A DNA stretch of 8,439 nt, from assembly GCA_913775215.1 (NCBI GenBank), contig CAJYKO010000417.1, positions 1-8,439 on the forward strand, read 5' to 3'. This document shows, one piece after another, positions 1 through 4,900 of the stretch. Under the pieces are notes generated by a model. It ran no database searches. It had not been told where the DNA came from and was given only the letters and a program-made list of their open reading frames with translations. Both the position numbers and the translations under genes were made by a program. Position 1 is the stretch's first letter, and each line of letters begins with the position of its first letter. This DNA is from an uncultured Devosia sp. GTDB lineage: Bacteria > Pseudomonadota > Alphaproteobacteria > Rhizobiales > Devosiaceae.

Positions 1-26
1 ATGAAAGCCCGCCAGGGAGAATTGCC

Positions 27-566
27 ATGCCCCGGCTTTTTACCGGCCTCGAGATCCCGCCCGATGTCGGCTTTACCCTGTCGCTGAAGCGCGGTGGCCT
101 CACTGGCGCGCGCTGGATCGATCCGGACAATTATCACATTACCCTGCGCTTTATCGGCGACGTCGATAACAAGACCGCCGACGATGCCGCCGACAATCTC
201 GACTATTTGAGTGAAAGCCTGCGCTTTCCTATCCGCCTCACCCATCTTGGGACCTTTGGCGGCGATAAGCCCCGTGCCCTCTATGCCGGGGTCGAGCCGA
301 GCGAAGCGCTGAGCCGGCTCCAGGCCGCCCAGGAGCGCATGATCCAGCGGGCCGGCCTGCCGCCCGAGGGTCGAAAGTTCGTGCCCCATGTCACTCTTGC
401 CCGGTTGCGCGGCACCAGCGCCGAAGAGGTCGCCCGCTATATTGCCGAGGCCGGCCGGTTCGAACCCCTCACATTTTCCGTGCCGCGTTTCGTCCTGGTC
501 TCGAGCCGGGATTCAGTGGGCGGCGGGCCCTATGTGGTCGAGCAAACCTATCCCCTCGCAGCATAA
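27..566 (+). CDS. thpR: RNA 2',3'-cyclic phosphodiesterase (2H family, 2'-5' RNA ligase type)
   Basis: The 179-residue protein belongs to the LigT/ThpR branch of the 2H phosphoesterases. Characterised members hydrolyse 2',3'-cyclic phosphate ends of RNA to 2'-phosphate, and some ligate tRNA halves through 2'-5' bonds. Both catalytic HxTx motifs are visible: H37-I-T-L40 in the context YHITLRF, and H121-V-T-L124 in the context FVPHVTLARL. They sit about 84 residues apart, as expected for the two-lobed fold. The N-terminus MPRLFTGLEIP matches the usual first strand, and the length (about 180) is normal. No signal peptide or membrane segment is seen, so it should be cytoplasmic. The ATG start is supported by AGGGAGA at 14-20, six bases upstream. 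The upstream neighbour lies outside the window. Family assignment is firm; the true physiological substrate is unknown for most members. Confidence 0.93.
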   Translation: MPRLFTGLEIPPDVGFTLSLKRGGLTGARWIDPDNYHITLRFIGDVDNKTADDAADNLDYLSESLRFPIRLTHLGTFGGDKPRALYAGVEPSEALSRLQAAQERMIQRAGLPPEGRKFVPHVTLARLRGTSAEEVARYIAEAGRFEPLTFSVPRFVLVSSRDSVGGGPYVVEQTYPLAA

Positions 567-588
567 AAGCTCCGGGCTCACGCAAGCG

Positions 589-603
589 TTAGTCCTCTTT
601 TAA
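589..603 (+). promoter_or_regulatory. Possible CtrA-type box, TTAG-N7-TTAA
   Basis: Bases 589-592 read TTAG and bases 600-603 read TTAA (followed by CC), separated by exactly seven bases. This is one mismatch from TTAA-N7-TTAA, the site bound by the alphaproteobacterial cell-cycle regulator CtrA. It lies about 180 bases upstream of the first ialB-type gene, just past the thpR stop. A perfect CTTGAC hexamer, the Rhizobiales -35 consensus, occurs at 701-706, but no convincing -10 follows at the right spacing. Short motifs like this arise by chance, so this is only a candidate. Confidence 0.2.
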
Positions 604-784
604 CCCTCTGCGTACAAAGCGGGGGCGCATGCCCCATCCATGCCAAATTGCCGCCGCGTTTACCGAGCATTTGAGGCAAAAGCCGCACAAAAGCGCCCCG
701 CTTGACGGCTTGGTAACCATGTTTGCGGCATGCTGGGCGGACGCATCGCACGCGAAGTGGCAGCGAAAAGAGGAAGAATTGGCA

Positions 785-1306
785 ATGAAGACAAAGACCG
801 GTGGCCTCGTATTTGGGCTTGCGGTAGGTGCATTCGTGACATTTGCAGCCGCCGCCCAGGCGCAGCAGGCCACGGAACTTGGCACGTTCAACTCCTGGAC
901 CGCCTGGCAGGCGACCGATGCGAGCGGCCAGATCTGCTATGTTTCGGCAACGCCGCAGAAGTCCGAACCCGCGGGCGCCAATCGCGACCCGATCCACTTC
1001 ATGATCATTCATCGCAAGGGTCTTGGCACCAAGAACGAAGTGCAGACGCTGATCGGCTATCCGTTCAATGCCACCAGCGCCAATGCCAGCGTTGCGGTCG
1101 ATTCCAAATCCTATCCCATGGTCACCGAAGGTTCCGCCGCCTGGCTCGCCTCGACCGGCGACGAAGCGGGCTTTGTTTCCGCCTTCAAGGCCGGCAGCAC
1201 CATGACGGTGCGCGGCACGAGCCAACGTGGAACCAATACGGTCGATACCTATTCGCTTTCAGGCGCTACCGCGGCGGTCAACGCCATCGACGCAGCCTGC
1301 AAGTAA
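785..1306 (+). CDS. Secreted IalB-family protein, copy 1
   Basis: The 173-residue protein belongs to the invasion-associated locus B family (IalB, Pfam family as I recall PF06776), small exported proteins common in Hyphomicrobiales. The name comes from Bartonella, where the locus affects erythrocyte entry; in free-living relatives the role is unknown. The N-terminus is a clear Sec signal peptide: K2 and K4, a hydrophobic run at about 8-24, and an AQA cleavage site after A26. The mature part has family motifs: W38/W41, C51 (QICYVS), EPAGANRDPI near 61-70, IGYPFNA, an SxxAWL segment, and AGSTMTVRGTSQRGT followed by DTYSLSGATAA. The only mature cysteines, C51 and C172, probably form a disulfide after export. 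The frame is open back to 629, but ATG 785 is chosen because it alone gives a proper signal peptide and has AGGA at 771-774 upstream. A paralogue follows directly. Confidence 0.88.
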   Translation: MKTKTGGLVFGLAVGAFVTFAAAAQAQQATELGTFNSWTAWQATDASGQICYVSATPQKSEPAGANRDPIHFMIIHRKGLGTKNEVQTLIGYPFNATSANASVAVDSKSYPMVTEGSAAWLASTGDEAGFVSAFKAGSTMTVRGTSQRGTNTVDTYSLSGATAAVNAIDAACK

Positions 1307-1307
1307 T

Positions 1308-1322
1308 TGGGGCTTTGCCCCA
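1308..1322 (+). other. GC-rich hairpin directly after the ialB copy 1 stop codon
   Basis: TGGGGC (1308-1313) pairs with GCCCCA (1317-1322) around a TTT loop, starting two bases after the stop codon at 1304-1306. No T-tract follows, so it is unlikely to be a full intrinsic terminator. It may protect the upstream transcript end or cause partial termination between the two ialB-type genes. Confidence 0.5.
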
Positions 1323-1342
1323 GCCAACCGTTAGACCATAAA

Positions 1343-1369
1343 GGGGCGCCGGGCCTTGCCCGCTGCCCC
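1343..1369 (+). other. Long imperfect hairpin upstream of ialB copy 2
   Basis: GGGGC (1343-1347) pairs with GCCCC (1365-1369), and CGGGC (1350-1354) pairs with GCCCG (1358-1362) around a CTT loop. The two helices are joined by a G-U pair (1348/1364) and one C-C mismatch (1349/1363), giving a nearly continuous 12-position stem. It is followed by CACAATACTG, not a T-run. It lies 22 bases before the preferred start of copy 2. It contains the AAGGGG-like purine stretch at 1341-1346 that could act as a ribosome binding site for an alternative TTG start at 1356. Confidence 0.5.
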
Positions 1370-1391
1370 ACAATACTGTGAGCTTGTCGCC

Positions 1392-1892
1392 ATGACCCTC
1401 AAGACACGATCCGTCCTCGCAATCGCCCTCGTTCTGGCTGCTGCCGCGCCCGCCATGGCTCAGTCGGCACGGGTGCTCGGCGACTTTCGGGATTGGTCGA
1501 GCTATGCGGCCGACGATGGTTCGGGCACGCTCTGCTTTGCCATGAGCAAGCCCAAGACCACCGAGCCGGCATCTGGTGGCGAAGCCTATCTCTATATCAC
1601 CAATCGTCCCGGCGAAGACGTCGTCAGCGAATTCAACGTCGTTGCCGGCTACACCTTCCAGACCGGATCGGTCGCGACGGTCAGCGTCGGCGGCCAGAGT
1701 TTTCCGCTCTTTACTCAGGGCGATGCCGCCTGGCTCGACGATGCCGGCCAGTCTGCCGCGCTTGCCGCCGCGATCCGCGCTGGCTCGACCATGACGGTCG
1801 AAGGCACCAATGCTGCCGGCGCCCGCGTCGTCCAGAACTATTCGCTGTCCGGCGCCACGGCGGCCCAGCAGGCGATCGGCGCCGAGTGCTGA
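1392..1892 (+). CDS. Secreted IalB-family protein, copy 2
   Basis: This 166-residue paralogue of the preceding gene has the same layout. A Sec signal peptide (K4, R6, hydrophobic 8-21, AMA cleavage after A23) precedes a single IalB-type domain with W35, C48 (LCFAMSKPKTTEP), VVAGYTFQ, LFTQGDAAWLDD, AGSTMTVEGTN and YSLSGATAA. Cysteines C48 and the final residue C166 match the pair in copy 1. The RDPI segment of copy 1 is lost: after EPA the chain continues SGGEAYLYITNRPGE. The start is not certain. ATG 1392 gives the best signal peptide but has no clear Shine-Dalgarno, whereas TTG 1356 follows AAGGGG but would add twelve residues including a cysteine ahead of the signal peptide. The 85-base gap from copy 1 holds two hairpins, and a terminator follows. 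The function in the envelope is unknown. Confidence 0.85.
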   Translation: MTLKTRSVLAIALVLAAAAPAMAQSARVLGDFRDWSSYAADDGSGTLCFAMSKPKTTEPASGGEAYLYITNRPGEDVVSEFNVVAGYTFQTGSVATVSVGGQSFPLFTQGDAAWLDDAGQSAALAAAIRAGSTMTVEGTNAAGARVVQNYSLSGATAAQQAIGAEC

Positions 1893-1921
1893 TCTAGCCT
1901 CAAGACAACCTGCATCCCTTG

Positions 1922-1956
1922 CACATCCGCCTCCCGCGGGTGTGACTTTGTGTTTT
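1922..1956 (+). terminator. Intrinsic terminator after the ialB pair
   Basis: CACATCCGC (1922-1930) pairs with GCGGGTGTG (1936-1944) over nine positions with one G-U wobble (1926/1940), leaving the loop CTCCC. The 3' side continues ACTTTGTGTTTT, a T-rich tract. Position (30 bases after the stop of ialB copy 2) and structure both fit a Rho-independent terminator that separates the ialB unit from rlmN. Confidence 0.65.
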
Positions 1957-1975
1957 GCGTCCCCATATGCTATTG
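1947..1975 (+). promoter_or_regulatory. Candidate rlmN promoter
   Basis: Judged against the Rhizobiales housekeeping consensus CTTGAC-N17-CTATAT, TTTGTG (1947-1952) and CTATTG (1970-1975) lie 17 bases apart, about 40 bases upstream of the rlmN start. The -10 is reasonable (CTAT matches) and the -35 is weak. It overlaps the T-tract of the preceding terminator. Some promoter is expected here because the terminator should stop read-through. Confidence 0.3.
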
Positions 1976-2014
1976 GCCGCGGACTTCCCGCATCCCCAAG
2001 CTTTTCGAGCCGCC

Positions 2015-3223
2015 ATGAGCATTGCGCTGAACCTTGACCATTCGACTGCCATCCGCCCTCAGGCGGCGGCGCGGCCGTCGCTGATCGGCCTTCCCAAGGC
2101 GCAGCTTGCCGAAACGCTGATCACCCATGACGTGGTCGGGGAAAAGGAAGGACGCATGCGGGCCAGCCAGCTCTGGAACTGGCTCTACGTCAACGGCGTC
2201 ACCGATTTCGACCGCATGACCAATGTGGCCAAGCCCGTGCGCCAGAAACTTGCCGACACGTTCATTCTCGACCGCCCGGAAATTGTCTCCGAGCAGGTCT
2301 CGGTGGACGGCACGCGCAAATGGCTGTTCCGCTTCCGCGATCCGCAGAACCCGAACTTTCCGGCTGTCGAAGTCGAGACCGTCTATATCCCCGAATCTGA
2401 TCGCGGCACACTTTGTGTCTCTTCCCAGGTGGGCTGCACACTCACCTGCTCCTTCTGCCACACCGGCACGCAGAAGCTCGTCCGCAATCTGACCGCCGGC
2501 GAAATTCTCGGCCAGATCCTCATGGCCCGCGAACGCCTCGGCGATTTCCCCGGCGGTTCGCGCCCCGATGACGGCGGTCTCGTGCCGGGCGGCGAATCTC
2601 GCGCCATCACCAATATCGTGATGATGGGCATGGGCGAGCCGCTCTATAATTTCGACAACGTCAAGCAGGCGCTGCTGATCGCATCGGCCGGCGATGGCAT
2701 GTCGATTTCCAAGCGCCGCATTACGCTCTCGACCTCGGGCGTCGTGCCCTATATCGAGCGCACCGGCAGCGAGATCGACGTGATGCTGGCCATCTCGCTC
2801 CACGCCGTCCGCGACGATCTGCGCGACGTCCTGGTGCCGATCAACAAAAAGTGGCCGCTCAAGGAGCTTCTCGAGGCCTGCCGCAATTATCCCGGCCTCT
2901 CGAACGCCCGCCGCATCACCTTTGAATATGTGATGCTCGACGGCATCAACGATAGCGACGCTGAAGCCAAGGAACTGGTGCGGCTGCTCGCGGGCATTCC
3001 TGCCAAGATCAACCTCATTCCCTTCAATCCCTGGCCGGGCTCGAACTATGGCACCTCGCCCTCGAGCCGCATCGAGCGCTTTGCCGATATCGTCAATCGC
3101 GCCGGCTATGCTTCGCCCGTCCGCACCCCGCGCGGCCGCGACATCTTTGCCGCCTGCGGCCAGTTGAAGAGCGAGAGCGAACGGCTTTCCAAGAAAGACC
3201 GCGACGCCCTCGCCGGAGTCTGA
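2015..3223 (+). CDS. rlmN: Dual-specificity RNA methyltransferase RlmN (radical SAM)
   Basis: RlmN methylates C2 of adenosine 2503 in 23S rRNA and of A37 in some tRNAs, using a radical-SAM [4Fe-4S] cluster and a methylated cysteine intermediate. This 402-residue protein carries the cluster motif C141-x3-C145-x2-C148. It also has the two mechanistic cysteines: C134 in GTLCVSSQVGC and C381 in IFAACGQL, corresponding to E. coli C118 and C355. E121 in VEVETVYIP corresponds to the E. coli base E105. MGMGEPLYN (about 204-212), a SAM-binding segment, follows, with SLHA and PFNPWPGSNY further on. A Gly-rich insert near 178-194 lengthens it relative to E. coli. ATG 2015 is preferred because family members start close to this point; in-frame ATG 1967 and TTG 1955 are possible but lie in the promoter/terminator region. 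The stop overlaps the next gene by one base (TGATG), implying translational coupling. Confidence 0.97.
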   Translation: MSIALNLDHSTAIRPQAAARPSLIGLPKAQLAETLITHDVVGEKEGRMRASQLWNWLYVNGVTDFDRMTNVAKPVRQKLADTFILDRPEIVSEQVSVDGTRKWLFRFRDPQNPNFPAVEVETVYIPESDRGTLCVSSQVGCTLTCSFCHTGTQKLVRNLTAGEILGQILMARERLGDFPGGSRPDDGGLVPGGESRAITNIVMMGMGEPLYNFDNVKQALLIASAGDGMSISKRRITLSTSGVVPYIERTGSEIDVMLAISLHAVRDDLRDVLVPINKKWPLKELLEACRNYPGLSNARRITFEYVMLDGINDSDAEAKELVRLLAGIPAKINLIPFNPWPGSNYGTSPSSRIERFADIVNRAGYASPVRTPRGRDIFAACGQLKSESERLSKKDRDALAGV

Positions 3224-3609
3224 TGAAACCCTCGGCCCGGCTGGTCGAGGCGGCCATTGCCGCGGTCGAAGCCCTGGCTGCCGCGCGGCGGCCGGCGATT
3301 TGCCCGCTCTGCGACCGGCCCATTCCGCCCGAAGCCAAGTCGAGCCGGCATCACCTGACGCCGCGCCTCAAGGGCGGCACCCATATGGGGACGGTGCGCC
3401 TCCATCAGATTTGCCACAGCGCCATCCATGCCCGGTTTTCCGAGACGGAATTGGCCAAGCGCCTCGCCGATATCGAAAGCCTCAAGTCGGACCCCGAGAT
3501 TGCGGCATTCATCGCCTGGGTCCGCACCAAGCCACCGACCTTTCACGCCCCGACCCGCATGACGCGGGACCGGCGTGAGAAAGCTAGAAGTCGCTCGTCA
3601 AACCATTGA
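3223..3609 (+). CDS. Small HNH-endonuclease-like zinc protein
   Basis: This 128-residue protein has the signature of stand-alone HNH proteins: C27-PL-C30, then H43-H44-L-x-P, KGG, and LHQIC64-H65-x3-H69-ARF. In related proteins the second zinc knuckle is CxxC; here it is H61-x2-C64, so zinc would be held by C27, C30, H61 and C64. H43/H44 and H69 are the probable catalytic and metal-binding histidines. The region after the domain (SETELAKRLADIESL, then AAFIAWVRTKPP) is typical of the same family. The C-terminus is strongly basic (RDRREKARSR). It begins on the last base of the rlmN stop codon, so it is probably translated by coupling with rlmN. No partner methylase, nuclease or phage gene is nearby, and no substrate can be named. 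Its last 26 bases overlap the SDHAF4-like gene on the other strand. Confidence 0.82.
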   Translation: MKPSARLVEAAIAAVEALAAARRPAICPLCDRPIPPEAKSSRHHLTPRLKGGTHMGTVRLHQICHSAIHARFSETELAKRLADIESLKSDPEIAAFIAWVRTKPPTFHAPTRMTRDRREKARSRSSNH

Positions 3610-3796
3610 TTTCCCAGTCGACATAGCGGCTTGGCTCCAACCAGCCCCGGCCGCCCTTTTCCTTGGGCGCCATGGCGGTTGCGGCATCGATCTCCGCGCG
3701 TCGCGCTTTGGCTTCTTCGAGCGCGCGTTGCGCTTCCGGCGTCAGCACCTTCGGGGCCTCGGGGATCGGGTTCTCAGTGTCGGCTTCTTCAGTCAT
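3584..3796 (-). CDS. DUF1674 / SDHAF4-like succinate dehydrogenase assembly factor
   Basis: This 70-residue protein ends in the family signature: G48-G-R-G-W-LEPSRY58-x-DWE62 and the terminal SDF70. Eukaryotic SDHAF4 (Sdh8) binds the flavinylated SdhA subunit and helps it join SdhB during complex II assembly; the alphaproteobacterial DUF1674 proteins are its relatives. The N-terminal half is acidic and proline-rich (about 1-18), followed by a charged helix at about 19-41, both probably flexible. It has no signal peptide, consistent with a cytoplasmic role. Differences from the usual signature are W52 where glycine is common and V59 in place of glycine in the RYGDWE stretch. The start is ATG at 3796-3794 on the minus strand, with only a weak purine stretch upstream. 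It converges with the HNH gene and diverges from htpX. The family call is firm; the function here is inferred by homology. Confidence 0.87.
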   Translation of the reverse strand: MTEEADTENPIPEAPKVLTPEAQRALEEAKARRAEIDAATAMAPKEKGGRGWLEPSRYVDWEINGLTSDF

Positions 3797-3826
3797 TTTG
3801 GGTCCACATTACAAAGTGGTCATGCG

Positions 3827-3880
3827 CTTGCGTGGAACGCTTGGACACACAACATAATTGCTTGAAGATACCAACCCAAG
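3827..3880. promoter_or_regulatory. Candidate overlapping divergent promoters, htpX / SDHAF4-like gene
   Basis: On the plus strand TTGCGT (3828-3833) and CATAAT (3853-3858) form a weak promoter with a long 19-base spacer, about 30 bases upstream of htpX. On the minus strand CTTGGG (3880-3875) and TTATGT (3857-3852) lie exactly 17 bases apart and point to the SDHAF4-like gene. The two -10 elements lie on almost the same bases, so the promoters would exclude each other. The 92-base gap between the two start codons must contain both promoters, but these exact boxes are uncertain. Confidence 0.3.
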
Positions 3881-3888
3881 GGGTTTCG
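3873..3888 (+). promoter_or_regulatory. htpX ribosome binding site inside a small hairpin
   Basis: AAGGGG at 3878-3883 is a strong Shine-Dalgarno five bases before ATG 3889 and fixes the htpX start. The same bases lie in a potential hairpin: AACCC (3873-3877) pairs with GGGTT (3881-3885) around the loop AAG. Pairing would hide three of the four G residues. With only five base pairs the structure should melt easily, so temperature-sensitive translation is conceivable but unproven. Confidence 0.35.
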
Positions 3889-4872
3889 ATGTTCAACGCC
3901 TTCCGCACTTTTGTTCTCGTCGCGGCCATGACCGCCTTGTTCATGGTGGTGGGCTATTTCATCGGCGGCACGTCCGGCATGATGATCGCCTTTGCCTTCG
4001 CAGCGGCGACCAATATCTTTGCCTATTGGAATTCCGATAAGCTGGTCCTCCGCATGCAGAACGCAGTGCCCGTGGCGCAAAGCCAGGCGCCCGAGCTCTA
4101 TGACATGGTCGATACGCTTTCCAAGCGCGCTGGTATCCCGACACCTGCGGTCTATGTGATCCAGTCCGAACAGCCCAATGCCTTTGCAACCGGCCGCGAC
4201 CCCAACAACGCAGCGGTTGCCGTTTCGGCGGGTCTTCTGCGCCAGCTCGACACGCGCGAAGTCGCCGGTGTTGTCGCGCACGAACTCGCTCACATCCGCT
4301 CGCGCGATACGCTGACCATGACCATCACGGCGACCCTTGCCGGTGCCATTTCGGCGCTCGCCCAGTTTGGCCTTTTCTTCGGCGGTGGCAATAATCGCGA
4401 AAATCCGCTCGGCGGCATCGGCTCGCTGCTGATGGTGTTTCTCGCTCCGCTCGCCGCTATGATGGTGCAGATGGCCGTCAGCCGCACGCGCGAATATGAA
4501 GCCGACCGCGATGGCGCCGAAATTTCCGGCGATCCGCTGGCGCTCGCTTCCGCGCTCAACAAGATTGCGGTGCTCGCCGGGCGCCAGGTCAATGTCGCGG
4601 CCGAACGCAACCCGGCCATGGCGCATATGTATATCATCAACCCGCTGTCGGGCGCCCGGATGGACAATCTCTTTTCCACCCACCCCGATACCGGCAACCG
4701 CATCGCCGCACTGCAAAAGCTTGCAGGCGAGATGCGCGTGGACGATAAGGGCCGTGGACCCGCGCCCCGTCCGCAGACCGTTTCGGCCGGTCGCGATATC
4801 GGCGGTGGCTGGCGGGTGCCGAGTGCCGGTCGCGGCGAAGACGATAGCGGCGTGCGCGGTCCCTGGGGATGA
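3889..4872 (+). CDS. htpX: Membrane zinc metalloprotease HtpX (M48 family)
   Basis: HtpX is an inner-membrane protease that degrades misfolded or damaged membrane proteins, partly overlapping FtsH, and is stress-induced in many bacteria. The 327-residue protein has two N-terminal membrane segments (about 8-27 and 29-47) and the zinc motif H131-E-L-A-H135. A third segment lies at about 141-165 and a fourth at 177-197. The third zinc ligand is E202 in SRTREYEAD206. Further family marks are the SEQPNAFATGRDP stretch (93-105) and FSTHPDTGNRI (262-272). The tail after about 285 is Gly/Arg/Pro-rich, of low complexity and without known function. ATG 3889 is chosen because AAGGGG lies five bases upstream and the membrane segment starts at once; the frame is open to 3631, but that part is antisense to the SDHAF4-like gene. 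rsmB follows after 20 bases, suggesting one operon. Confidence 0.96.
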   Translation: MFNAFRTFVLVAAMTALFMVVGYFIGGTSGMMIAFAFAAATNIFAYWNSDKLVLRMQNAVPVAQSQAPELYDMVDTLSKRAGIPTPAVYVIQSEQPNAFATGRDPNNAAVAVSAGLLRQLDTREVAGVVAHELAHIRSRDTLTMTITATLAGAISALAQFGLFFGGGNNRENPLGGIGSLLMVFLAPLAAMMVQMAVSRTREYEADRDGAEISGDPLALASALNKIAVLAGRQVNVAAERNPAMAHMYIINPLSGARMDNLFSTHPDTGNRIAALQKLAGEMRVDDKGRGPAPRPQTVSAGRDIGGGWRVPSAGRGEDDSGVRGPWG

Positions 4873-4880
4873 GACGCACC

Positions 4881-4900
4881 GGAAGGTGATGATTGAATAA
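4881..4900 (+). promoter_or_regulatory. rsmB ribosome binding site with TTG start and decoy ATG
   Basis: GGAAGG at 4881-4886 stands six bases before TTG 4893. An in-frame TGA at 4890-4892 immediately precedes that TTG, so the rsmB frame cannot begin further upstream. An ATG at 4889, only two bases from the Shine-Dalgarno and in another frame, reads three codons (Met-Ile-Glu) and stops at TAA 4898-4900. It overlaps the real start and could compete for ribosomes. Confidence 0.6.

Noticed and set aside
578..601. Possible terminator after thpR: CTCACGCAAGCGTTAG followed by TCCTCTTTT.
   Set aside because: The stem has a mismatch and would need a two-base loop; opening the inner pair leaves only three contiguous pairs. 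The T-tract is short and interrupted, so I do not annotate a terminator.
622..635. Hairpin GGGGC-GCAT-GCCCC in the thpR to ialB gap.
   Set aside because: Only five pairs, no T-tract and no clear position relative to a promoter; such short GC repeats are expected by chance in this base composition.
701..734. CTTGAC at 701-706 as the -35 of an ialB promoter.
   Set aside because: The hexamer is perfect, but no acceptable -10 lies 16-18 bases downstream; CATGCT at 729 is 22 bases away.
629..784. Open in-frame N-terminal extension of ialB copy 1 from ATG 629.
   Set aside because: It would bury the signal peptide behind 52 residues without family resemblance, and ATG 785 has its own ribosome binding site.
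3554..3568. CCCGC-ATGAC-GCGGG as a terminator for the converging genes.
   Set aside because: Only five pairs, within the HNH coding sequence, with no T-tract on either strand.
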